From positions 1 to 8,332 of the forward strand of contig JAIHTM010000100.1 in assembly GCA_022713905.1 (NCBI GenBank): a stretch of 8,332 bases of DNA. The letters run 5' to 3'. A model generated the notes under the pieces. That model made no database searches. It saw only the letters and a program-made list of their open reading frames with translations, and was not told where the DNA came from. Made by a program: the position numbers and the translations under genes. The stretch is from Collinsella sp. (GTDB lineage Bacteria > Actinomycetota > Coriobacteriia > Coriobacteriales > Coriobacteriaceae). Below are positions 1 through 5,419 of this stretch, piece by piece (positions within the stretch are counted from its first letter, which is position 1; every line of letters begins with the position of its first letter).

Positions 1-788
1 CGTCCTACCTGCACGCGCGCGACGCCCTGCTGCGCCTGGTGGAGCTGGGCGTGGTGCCGGTCGTCAACGAGAACGACACCGTTACCGTCGATGAGATCAA
101 GTTCGGCGACAACGACACGCTGGCGGCGCTTGTGAGCTGCCTGGTTTCTGCCGATCTGTGCGTGACGCTCTCGGACATCGATGGCCTCTATACCGCCAAT
201 CCGCACGAGGACCCCACGGCCGAGTTCGTCCCGGTCGTGCATAAGATCGATGCCAAGATCATTGCCTCGGCGGGCGATTCTTCGACGTCGGTGGGCACCG
301 GCGGCATGATCACCAAGATTCGCGCGAGCCGCATTTTGATGACGGCCGGCATTCAGAGCGTGATCTGCTCGGGCGAGGAGCCCGATGCGCTCGTGCGTCT
401 GGCCCGTGGCGAGAGCGTGGGCACGCTGTTCGACCCGCCGGCGGAGCGCCTGGATATTGCGCCCCGCAAGCTGTGGATCGCGCTGGGTGACAAGGCACAT
501 GGCTCGGTAACGGTTGACAACGGCGCTGCGAAGGCGCTGGTCAGCCGTGGCTCATCGCTGCTCGCGGTGGGCATTCGCCAGGTCGATGGAGATTTTGCCG
601 AGGGCGATGTGCTCGACGTGTGCGACCCGAGCGGCATGGTCGTTGCTCGCGGTATCGCCGAGGCTGATTCGGACGTGCTGGAGCTTGCGGCAGGACGCCG
701 CCAGGACCAGATTGCCAGCAACCGCCTGCTCGCAGATCTGGCCGAGAAGCCGGCGATACACAGGGATAATCTGATCGTCTTCGCCTAA
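1..788 (+). CDS. proB: Glutamate 5-kinase, 3' part (C-terminal 261 residues)
   Basis: ProB phosphorylates L-glutamate to gamma-glutamyl phosphate with ATP in the cytoplasm, the first committed step of proline synthesis; its labile product goes to ProA, encoded at 2529-3815. The reading frame is open from base 3, so the gene enters from the left. Visible amino-acid-kinase signatures, counted from the first visible residue, are NENDTV (22-27), FGDNDTLAA (34-42), the nucleotide-side SDIDGLYTANP (57-67) and GTGGMITK (98-105). From about residue 167 to 245 follows a PUA domain (TVDNGAAKAL, RGSSLLAVGI, GDVLDV), the usual C-terminal module of bacterial ProB, and the protein ends normally at TAA 786-788. 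The GTG at 39 lies inside the conserved fold and is not a start. The feedback-inhibition region is partly off the window. Identity is secure; only the N-terminus is missing. Confidence 0.95.
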   Translation, partial: SYLHARDALLRLVELGVVPVVNENDTVTVDEIKFGDNDTLAALVSCLVSADLCVTLSDIDGLYTANPHEDPTAEFVPVVHKIDAKIIASAGDSSTSVGTGGMITKIRASRILMTAGIQSVICSGEEPDALVRLARGESVGTLFDPPAERLDIAPRKLWIALGDKAHGSVTVDNGAAKALVSRGSSLLAVGIRQVDGDFAEGDVLDVCDPSGMVVARGIAEADSDVLELAAGRRQDQIASNRLLADLAEKPAIHRDNLIVFA

Positions 789-802
789 CGGGTCGACGCT
801 GC

Positions 803-900
803 AAACGCCCCTAAGCGGCAATCTGACGTTCAATCGTCGGGCATGACCAAAAGGTCAATGCCCTCCTCTTTCACGTCACCTTGCTCGCTTAGGGGCGTTT
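803..900 (+). terminator. Long nested hairpin after proB, probable terminator
   Basis: Fifteen bases at 803-817 (AAACGCCCCTAAGCG) are perfectly complementary to 886-900, followed by a short T run (898-901), starting 14 bases after the proB stop. The 68-nt loop is itself folded: GGGCATGACC (839-848) pairs with GGTCAATGCCC (853-863) around an AAAA tetraloop with one bulged A (857). The position and trailing T run suggest termination of proB. The large loop is atypical for an intrinsic terminator, so this may be a two-tier structure with another role, or a small RNA-like element. Read on the minus strand it could also serve the hydrolase transcript, with a weaker T run. Confidence 0.6.
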
Positions 901-935
901 TCGCTTTCCGTCCTCTGCCTGCGATGTTGCTGTTA

Positions 936-997
936 CCGGCACTTGGGTGGCACTTGGGGACGTTCCTTTGGTGCCGGCAGTTGGGGACACTCCTTTG
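936..997. repeat. Cluster of GGCAnTTGGGGAC short repeats
   Basis: Two 22-bp units, 949-970 and 976-997, match at 19 positions and are spaced 27 bp apart; each reads GGCA(C/G)TTGGGGAC, two variable bases, then TCCTTTG. A partial unit, GGCACTTGGG, lies at 938-947. CCGGCAC (936-942) is an inverted match to GTGCCGG (971-977), so the cluster can fold. It abuts the hydrolase stop codon, whose complement is CTA 998-1000. A 12-bp core, TTGGGGACGTTC (954-965), recurs inverted at 7612-7623. The layout resembles REP-type intergenic repeats, but no mobilising enzyme is in the window. Confidence 0.65.
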
Positions 998-2416
998 CTA
1001 GAAGATTTGGCGCAGATCTCCACGGTTGAGGGCTTCGTCGAAGAGGTGCTTGAACACCACGCTGCCGTGCAGACCGTCGTGCTCGAACTCGTTGGTCACC
1101 CAGGCGTGCGAGTTGCCCACGCGGCTGAGCGTATCGAGCTGCAGGCCCGAATCGACGTACATGTCGTCGAAATACACTGCGGCCTGCAGGGGCACCTCGT
1201 TGCACGCCAGTCGCTGCGGGTCGTAGATCTTGTCCCAGCTGGTGTCTTCCATCAGCAGATCCATCGCCGGCTTGAAGGGCTTAAGTTCGGGCATCTGCTC
1301 AAACATCCACGGGAACATGGCCTCGCCGGTAAACATGAGCGGTCGCGCGAGCGTGTCGAACTCGGCACGGTGTGCCTTCTCTTCTGCCGCGGCCCAGCGA
1401 ATGGGCATGGTGTCGCCGTCGGCGTAGATGAACTCCTGAAGCGTCCAGTACAGCGGATTCGTGCGCGTGTTGGTGCGCTCGAAGGCGCGCATCAAAAAGC
1501 TGTCAGATACCGAGGCACCGCAGGTCAGCGTGCCGTTGCCGTCAACAAAAGCATGATCGATAATCCAATGCATGCGCTCAAAGCTCGGCTTCATGCCAAA
1601 GTCGCTGCCCATGAGCTGCAGGCGCTCGACCGTCATCGGCGAGCCGTCGGGTAGCATGGGCTTCTGAGCCTCGAGCGCATCGGCCAGGGCTGCCACGCGC
1701 TCGACGTCAGCGGGGTAGCGGTCGTAATACTGCTGCGTCTTGGCGGCCATGCGTGGGAAGGTGTGCGCGTAGACCTCGCTGGCGCTCGCCGGCACGTGCG
1801 GAATGCCACCACAGGTAAAGCTTGCCGCCACGCCCTCGGGGAAGAGCGACAGATAGCTCAACGTCAAAAAGCCGCCGTAGCTCTGCCCGAGTGTGACCCA
1901 GGGCTTGCCCCCAAAGCCCACCAGGCGCAGATACTCAAAATCGCGCACGATTGAGCTGGCGAGGTGACGCTTGAGGAAGTCCGCCTGCGAGCGGGCGGCA
2001 TTGGCGCCTGCTGCCTCGGCGCGATCACCTAGCGCCGCGATGGTGCGTCCGTCCACGCAGCTACTGCGTCCGGTGCCGCGCTGGTCGGGAAGGACCACGC
2101 GGAAGTGCTTGACGGCCTCCTCGATCCAGCCATCGCTTGTGGGCGACAGCGGACGCGGGCTCTCGCCGCCGGGGCCGCCCTGCAAAAACAGGAGCAGCGG
2201 CAGATCGTCGTTGATGCGGTCGGGCGCGCAAACCACGCGGTAGAAGAGCTTGATGCTCTCGGGCGCGCCGGCGATTGGTGCCGGCATGGCGCCGCGGCGC
2301 ATGGTGCTGCCGACGGCCAGGAGCATCGGCTCCAGGCCGCGCCAGTCGAGGGGGACATCGATGCTGTGGTCCTCGACATACAGGCCGGGGACGTGGTACG
2401 AAGTGATGAGGGTCAT
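998..2416 (-). CDS. S33-type alpha/beta hydrolase, probable prolyl aminopeptidase
   Basis: This 472-aa cytosolic alpha/beta hydrolase of peptidase family S33 probably removes N-terminal proline from small peptides. The oxyanion-hole segment LQGGPGGESP lies at 79-87 and the DQRGTGRS motif at 111-118. The nucleophile elbow GQSYGG spans 177-182, with Ser179 as candidate nucleophile. Near the C-terminus YFDDMYVD (415-422) and EHDGLHGS (445-452) are the likely sources of the catalytic Asp and His. The length suits the larger prolyl aminopeptidase type (roughly 400-450 aa) better than the 300-aa type. The frame is open upstream to 2497, but the ATG at 2416 was chosen because the homologous-looking sequence begins there and a GGAAGA Shine-Dalgarno-like stretch sits just before it. 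No signal peptide is visible. The gene lies opposite to and between proB and proA, which fits a role in proline supply, but substrate specificity is inferred from family resemblance. Confidence 0.85.
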   Translation of the reverse strand: MTLITSYHVPGLYVEDHSIDVPLDWRGLEPMLLAVGSTMRRGAMPAPIAGAPESIKLFYRVVCAPDRINDDLPLLLFLQGGPGGESPRPLSPTSDGWIEEAVKHFRVVLPDQRGTGRSSCVDGRTIAALGDRAEAAGANAARSQADFLKRHLASSIVRDFEYLRLVGFGGKPWVTLGQSYGGFLTLSYLSLFPEGVAASFTCGGIPHVPASASEVYAHTFPRMAAKTQQYYDRYPADVERVAALADALEAQKPMLPDGSPMTVERLQLMGSDFGMKPSFERMHWIIDHAFVDGNGTLTCGASVSDSFLMRAFERTNTRTNPLYWTLQEFIYADGDTMPIRWAAAEEKAHRAEFDTLARPLMFTGEAMFPWMFEQMPELKPFKPAMDLLMEDTSWDKIYDPQRLACNEVPLQAAVYFDDMYVDSGLQLDTLSRVGNSHAWVTNEFEHDGLHGSVVFKHLFDEALNRGDLRQIF

Positions 2417-2454
2417 GTGAGTCTTCCGTTCGTTGCGGTGTTTCGGGTTGACCA

Positions 2455-2460
2455 ATTCTA
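2455..2460 (-). promoter_or_regulatory. Candidate -10 box of the hydrolase gene
   Basis: Read on the minus strand these bases are TAGAAT, a good match to TATAAT, about 39 bases before the hydrolase ATG. The nearest -35-like hexamer (TTGCGC) is 19 bases upstream, so the match is only moderate. The divergent 112-bp gap (2417-2528) must also hold the proA promoter; on the plus strand TACCAT (2492-2497) fits the loose actinobacterial TAnnnT pattern but lacks a convincing -35. Confidence 0.3.
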
Positions 2461-2528
2461 CCGCCGCGGGCGAGGCCATGCGCAAATCGGCTACCATGGT
2501 TGCAAACTTCTAGGAGAAAGGGCCGCCC

Positions 2529-3815
2529 ATGTCGGTCGATATAGCCACGTATGTCCACGATCTTGCCGTTGCCGCCAAGGCAGCGTCGGCCTCGCTTGCC
2601 ACGGCGAGCGACGAGCAGCGCCAGGAGGCCGTGCGCGCCATGGCCGCAGCACTGCGCAACGGTGTCGACTCCATCGTCGCCGCCAACGAGCTCGATATGT
2701 CCGCCGCGCGCGATGCGGGTACCTCGGCCGGACTGCTCGATCGTCTGCTGCTGACGCCCGAGCGCGTCGAGGGCATGGCCGCCGGCCTGGAAAAGCTCGC
2801 CGAGCTGCCCGATCCCGTGGGCCGCGTGCTCGACCACCGCGTGCTTGCAAGTGGCGTGGACCTGACCCGTGTGAGTGTGCCGCTGGGCCTGGTCGCTATG
2901 GTCTACGAGGCGCGCCCCAACGTGACGGCCGACGCCGCAGGCATCTGCATCCGTACCGGCAACGCCTGCATTCTGCGCGGCGGCTCGCTGGCCTATCACT
3001 CGTGTGCCATGATTTCTGAGCTGCTGGCCGATGCGCTCGAGGCCAAGGGCTTCCCGCGCGAGGCCGTGTCGATGATCGAGTCTACCGACCGCGAGGCCAC
3101 CGGCGAGCTCATGAAGCTCCGCGGCGTCGTCGATGTGCTCATTCCGCGTGGCGGTGCGGGCCTGATCCAGCGCTGCGTGCGCGAGTCGCTCGTTCCGGTG
3201 ATCGAGACGGGCACGGGTAACTGCCACATCTACGTGCATGAATCCGCCGACTTCGATAAAGCGCTCAATATTATCGTCAACGCTAAGACGCAGCGCGTGG
3301 GCGTGTGCAATGCCGCCGAGTCGCTGCTGGTCGACCGTGCCGTGGCCGATGCGTTTTTGCCCGCGGTCGTGGCCGTGCTGCATGACCACGGCGTGCTCAT
3401 TCACGGCGACGAGGCCACGTGCGCCGCATGCGCCGACGCCGGGCTTGCCGAGGGCGATGACTACGTTGCCGCGACTGAGGAGGACTGGGGTCGCGAGTAT
3501 CTGGCGCTCGAGATGAGCGTGAAGGTCGTGGCGAACGAGGACGAGGCCATCGCGCACATCAACCGCTACGGCACGATGCACTCCGAGGCCATCGTTGCAG
3601 AGGACACGGATGCTTGCGAGCGCTTCCTGGACGAGGTCGATGCCTCGGCCGTGTATGCCAACGCCAGCACGCGCTTTACCGACGGCGGCGAGTTTGGCCT
3701 GGGCGCCGAGATTGGCATCTCGACCCAAAAGCTCCACGCCCGCGGCCCCTTTGCCGCCGAGGCCCTCACCACCTACAAATACAAGCTCCGAGGCACCGGC
3801 CAGGTCCGCCCCTAA
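2529..3815 (+). CDS. proA: Glutamate-5-semialdehyde dehydrogenase (gamma-glutamyl phosphate reductase)
   Basis: ProA reduces gamma-glutamyl phosphate with NADPH to glutamate-5-semialdehyde, which cyclises to pyrroline-5-carboxylate, the second step of proline synthesis. The 428-aa protein is full length for the family. Visible signatures are VPLGLVAMVYEARPNVTADA (117-136), a cofactor-binding region; LIPRGGAGLI (204-213); GTGNCHIYVHE (228-238); and NAKTQRVGVCNAAESLLV (251-268), with Cys260 as the expected catalytic thiol. The C-terminus has the typical HARGPFAAEALTTYKY stretch. The ATG is preceded by AGGAG at 2512-2516. In many bacteria proA follows proB directly; here a reversed hydrolase gene separates them, so proA needs its own promoter in the short gap upstream. 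It converges on the HD-domain gene with a shared terminator hairpin between them. Confidence 0.97.
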   Translation: MSVDIATYVHDLAVAAKAASASLATASDEQRQEAVRAMAAALRNGVDSIVAANELDMSAARDAGTSAGLLDRLLLTPERVEGMAAGLEKLAELPDPVGRVLDHRVLASGVDLTRVSVPLGLVAMVYEARPNVTADAAGICIRTGNACILRGGSLAYHSCAMISELLADALEAKGFPREAVSMIESTDREATGELMKLRGVVDVLIPRGGAGLIQRCVRESLVPVIETGTGNCHIYVHESADFDKALNIIVNAKTQRVGVCNAAESLLVDRAVADAFLPAVVAVLHDHGVLIHGDEATCAACADAGLAEGDDYVAATEEDWGREYLALEMSVKVVANEDEAIAHINRYGTMHSEAIVAEDTDACERFLDEVDASAVYANASTRFTDGGEFGLGAEIGISTQKLHARGPFAAEALTTYKYKLRGTGQVRP

Positions 3816-3828
3816 CGCCCGCGCAAAT

Positions 3829-3870
3829 AAAAACCACCACAAAGGTGCCTGTCCCCTTTGTGGTGGTTTT
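3829..3870. terminator. Bidirectional terminator hairpin, copy 1 of a duplicated 42-bp repeat
   Basis: A perfect 16-bp stem, AAAACCACCACAAAGG (3830-3845) with its complement (3855-3870), encloses the 9-nt loop TGCCTGTCC. It lies between the convergent proA and HD genes. Read leftward the stem is followed by UUUUUAUUU, an excellent T tract for the HD transcript; read rightward it gives four T's for proA. The 42-bp block 3829-3870 is repeated identically, loop included, at 4537-4578. Confidence 0.9.
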
Positions 3871-3874
3871 GGAA

Positions 3875-4474
3875 TTAAGCCTGAAAGGTGTCGCGGTCGG
3901 GGGCGAAGGACTGCATGGCCGCGATGGTACGGTCGAAGAGCTCGGGGAGCTCCCAGCCCAGCATCTCGGCACCCTGCGTAATCACGTCGCGCGAGCAGCC
4001 GGCGGCAAAGCGCTTGTCCTTGAACTTTTTCTTGAGCGACTTGGTCGTAAAGTCCATGACGCTCTTACTCGGACGCATGATGACGGCAGCACCGATCAAG
4101 CCGGTGAGCTCGTCGCAGGCAAACAGGATCTTTTCCATCTGCAGCTCGGGCTTGGGCAGCGAGGTGTTGAAGTCCGACGTGTGCGTCTGAATGGCGCGAA
4201 TGAGATCGGGAGAGGCGCCCTCGCCTTCAAGGATCTCGGCCGCATAGATGGTGTGGTTCATGGGGTCGTCCTCATGCTCCTCCCAATCTAGGTCGTGCAG
4301 CAGACCGACGATGCCCCAAAACTCCTCGTTCTCGGGGTCGAACTCGCGCGCAAAGTAGCGCATAGTGCCCTCGACCGTTTCGCCGTGGGTGATGTGGAAC
4401 GGGTCCTTATTGTGCTCGTTGAGCAATTCGAACGCACGGTCGCGGGTGATTCCGGCGGAAAGTGGCTCTGCCAT
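3875..4474 (-). CDS. HD-domain phosphohydrolase of unknown substrate
   Basis: This 199-aa soluble protein belongs to the HD superfamily of metal-dependent phosphohydrolases. A histidine in HITHGETV (His30), the HD pair in GLLHDLDWEEHEDDP (His60-Asp61), further histidines at 74 and 98 and Asp121 in FACDELTGLIGAA are in the order expected for a one- or two-metal HD site. The stretch MRPSKSVMDFTTKSLKKKFK (133-152) and the C-terminal helical half resemble small uncharacterised HD hydrolases common in Firmicutes and Actinobacteria. The ATG is chosen because AAGGAG (complement of 4481-4486) lies six bases before it. The gene is a single unit, bracketed by two identical direct-repeat terminators. 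Natural substrate and pathway are unknown; a nucleotide or other phosphomonoester is only a guess from the superfamily. Confidence 0.85.
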   Translation of the reverse strand: MAEPLSAGITRDRAFELLNEHNKDPFHITHGETVEGTMRYFAREFDPENEEFWGIVGLLHDLDWEEHEDDPMNHTIYAAEILEGEGASPDLIRAIQTHTSDFNTSLPKPELQMEKILFACDELTGLIGAAVIMRPSKSVMDFTTKSLKKKFKDKRFAAGCSRDVITQGAEMLGWELPELFDRTIAAMQSFAPDRDTFQA

Positions 4475-4517
4475 AAAAGACTCCTTGTGCTCGCAGGTAT
4501 CGCTAAGAATGAATACT

Positions 4518-4535
4518 ACTAGAACGACTAGAACG
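4518..4535. repeat. Perfect tandem duplication of ACTAGAACG
   Basis: The 9-mer ACTAGAACG occurs twice in a row upstream of the HD gene, between its ribosome binding site and the CarD-side terminator. It lies where a promoter or operator for the leftward HD gene would be expected; ATACTA (4513-4518, TAGTAT on the minus strand) beside it is a weak -10 candidate. It could be an operator pair or a chance slippage product. Confidence 0.5.
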
Positions 4536-4536
4536 A

Positions 4537-4579
4537 AAAAACCACCACAAAGGTGCCTGTCCCCTTTGTGGTGGTTTTT
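4537..4579 (-). terminator. Terminator of the CarD-like gene, copy 2 of the 42-bp repeat
   Basis: A 17-bp stem (4537-4553 with 4563-4579) carries the same TGCCTGTCC loop as copy 1. Read leftward it begins 13 bases after the CarD-like stop codon and is followed by six U's, so it should end that transcript before the HD gene. Both copies have the same orientation on the plus strand, making them direct repeats 708 bp apart. Confidence 0.9.
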
Positions 4580-4591
4580 GGCGCGGATGGG

Positions 4592-5077
4592 TTAGTTGAG
4601 GGCGGCTTGGGCTAGGCGGGCTTCGGCGGCCTCCTCGGTGACGCCCAAGGCCACGGCGAACTCCTCGATGGAGCGGCGCTTGGCTTCCTTGAGTACACGC
4701 ATATAGTAAGAGCTGGGCTTTTTATCGGCTTCCTCGGCCTGGCGAATGCGGTGCATCATGGTCTTTGCCACGCGGACCGTCTCGGGTGCGCCCAGCTTGA
4801 GCTGCTGCTTAAAGTGTGTCTCTTCAAGCGAGCTGTTGCGCTCGGTAAAGGTGTCGCACTCCAGCTCGTCATAGTGGCTCAGCAGATGCTCGGCATCTTG
4901 CTGAGAGATGGCGGCATGTAGACGGTCGGCCTGCGCCACGGGGTACATAAGGATCGTCTGCGCATGCCCCTGCTTGGCCTCGAGCAACAACATGGGCTGC
5001 GGCGTGTCGTCCCTAAAACCGACGACGGTGCAGACTCCCTGACCCGGATGAATGACGTGTTGACCGATTGAGAACAT
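4592..5077 (-). CDS. CarD/CdnL-family transcriptional regulator, divergent
   Basis: CarD-family proteins bind the RNA polymerase beta subunit through an N-terminal RID (Tudor-like) domain and stabilise open promoter complexes through a helical C-terminal domain. Here the RID domain spans about 1-58 (FSIGQHVIHPGQGVCTVVGF, then LMYPVAQADRL), and a helical region spans about 68-158 (HFKQQLKLGAPETVRVAK, YYMRVLKEAKRRSIEEFAVA). The length of 161 aa matches characterised CarD proteins. The start ATG at 5077 follows GGAGG (complement of 5082-5086). The protein contains no tryptophan, whereas mycobacterial and Thermus CarD use a conserved Trp near the start of the C-terminal domain to wedge DNA open; the aligned stretch here is approximately SSLEETHF (82-89). 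This suggests a paralogue with altered promoter action. Family membership is fairly secure, function less so. Confidence 0.82.
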   Translation of the reverse strand: MFSIGQHVIHPGQGVCTVVGFRDDTPQPMLLLEAKQGHAQTILMYPVAQADRLHAAISQQDAEHLLSHYDELECDTFTERNSSLEETHFKQQLKLGAPETVRVAKTMMHRIRQAEEADKKPSSYYMRVLKEAKRRSIEEFAVALGVTEEAAEARLAQAALN

Positions 5078-5111
5078 GCTACCTCCAACTTATACGAATT
5101 TACGTATGTCT

Positions 5112-5120
5112 AGAATAACA
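5112..5120 (-). promoter_or_regulatory. Extended -10 promoter of the CarD-like gene
   Basis: On the minus strand this reads TGTTATTCT, a TGn extension plus TATTCT, about 35 bases before the CarD-like ATG. The -35 position holds only a weak match (AGGATT or GGATTT), as is common for extended -10 promoters. The predicted leader of about 28 nt would contain the ATACG/CGTAT inverted repeat at 5092-5107, a possible operator. Confidence 0.45.
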
Positions 5121-5143
5121 CGCTGACGTGCGCAAATCCTCGC

Positions 5144-5303
5144 TTTATGCAGGAAAAGCACACAACTCCGATAGGTAAGAGTATTCGATAAAAGACACAG
5201 CTCGTTCACACCTTTATGCATTTTCAACGCGTGCATAATCTGCAGGCAGACCGGCATCTTTGAGTGAGTCCATACAAGCTGTAGTCAATTTTGTGCATAT
5301 GCA
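5144..5303. promoter_or_regulatory. Cluster of TTATGCA motifs, candidate regulator sites
   Basis: TTTATGCA occurs at 5144-5151 and 5213-5220; its inverse TGCATAA at 5232-5238 forms a 7-bp inverted repeat with 5214-5220 across 11 bases. A perfect palindrome TGCATATGCA lies at 5294-5303, just upstream of the argS promoter. Spacing and symmetry would suit a dimeric repressor or activator. The motif is AT-rich in a GC-rich genome, but its significance cannot be calculated here. Confidence 0.35.
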
Positions 5304-5323
5304 ATTTCGATTGGCTTTACCCT

Positions 5324-5352
5324 GCGACAGTGCCCGTCGCTTGTGATAGAGT
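5324..5352 (+). promoter_or_regulatory. argS promoter
   Basis: GCGACA (5324-5329) and TAGAGT (5347-5352) are separated by exactly 17 bases, and TG at 5344-5345 gives an extended -10. Transcription would begin near 5359 and leave a leader of about 60 nt. A second possible -10, TGCTACAAA (5352-5360), overlaps it but has no good -35. Confidence 0.5.
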
Positions 5353-5419
5353 GCTACAAACTCTGGCTTTTGCCCTACGAGTGACCAAGAGCTCGGGGGC
5401 TTTAACACAAGGAGGATCT

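Larger units (their letters stand above)
5078..5419. other. Divergent intergenic region, CarD-like gene / argS
   Basis: This 342-bp gap has no convincing gene. It contains an extended -10 promoter for each flanking gene, repeated TTATGCA-type motifs, and an inverted repeat ATACG-N6-CGTAT (5092-5107) between the CarD-like -10 box and its ribosome binding site. No T-box signature was seen ahead of argS. A 19-codon minus-strand frame at 5214-5273 looks protein-like but has no support. Confidence 0.7.

Noticed and set aside
843..1001. 52-codon plus-strand frame through the hairpin and repeat cluster after proB
   Set aside because: It is built from the terminator-like hairpin and the GGCAnTTGGGGAC repeats, has no Shine-Dalgarno and runs into the hydrolase stop region.
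947..1654. Plus-strand open frame (235 codons) over the hydrolase 3' part
   Set aside because: It is antisense to a gene with clear catalytic motifs, and it has no ribosome binding site or known family.
2061..3842. Long minus-strand open frame (593 codons) opposite proA
   Set aside because: It is antisense to well-supported proA and overlaps the start of the hydrolase. Its composition (many His, Arg, Gly, Ala) is what GC-rich third positions give on the opposite strand, and no family motif is seen.
5214..5408. 64-codon minus-strand frame upstream of argS, ending DAGLPADYARVENA
   Set aside because: The last 19 codons look protein-like, but the frame crosses the argS promoter and ribosome site, has no start signals and matches no family I recognise. 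It could be a gene remnant, but this cannot be supported.
5350..5419. T-box or other amino-acid-sensing leader ahead of argS
   Set aside because: The predicted leader is only about 60 nt and shows no T-box consensus, terminator or antiterminator pair.
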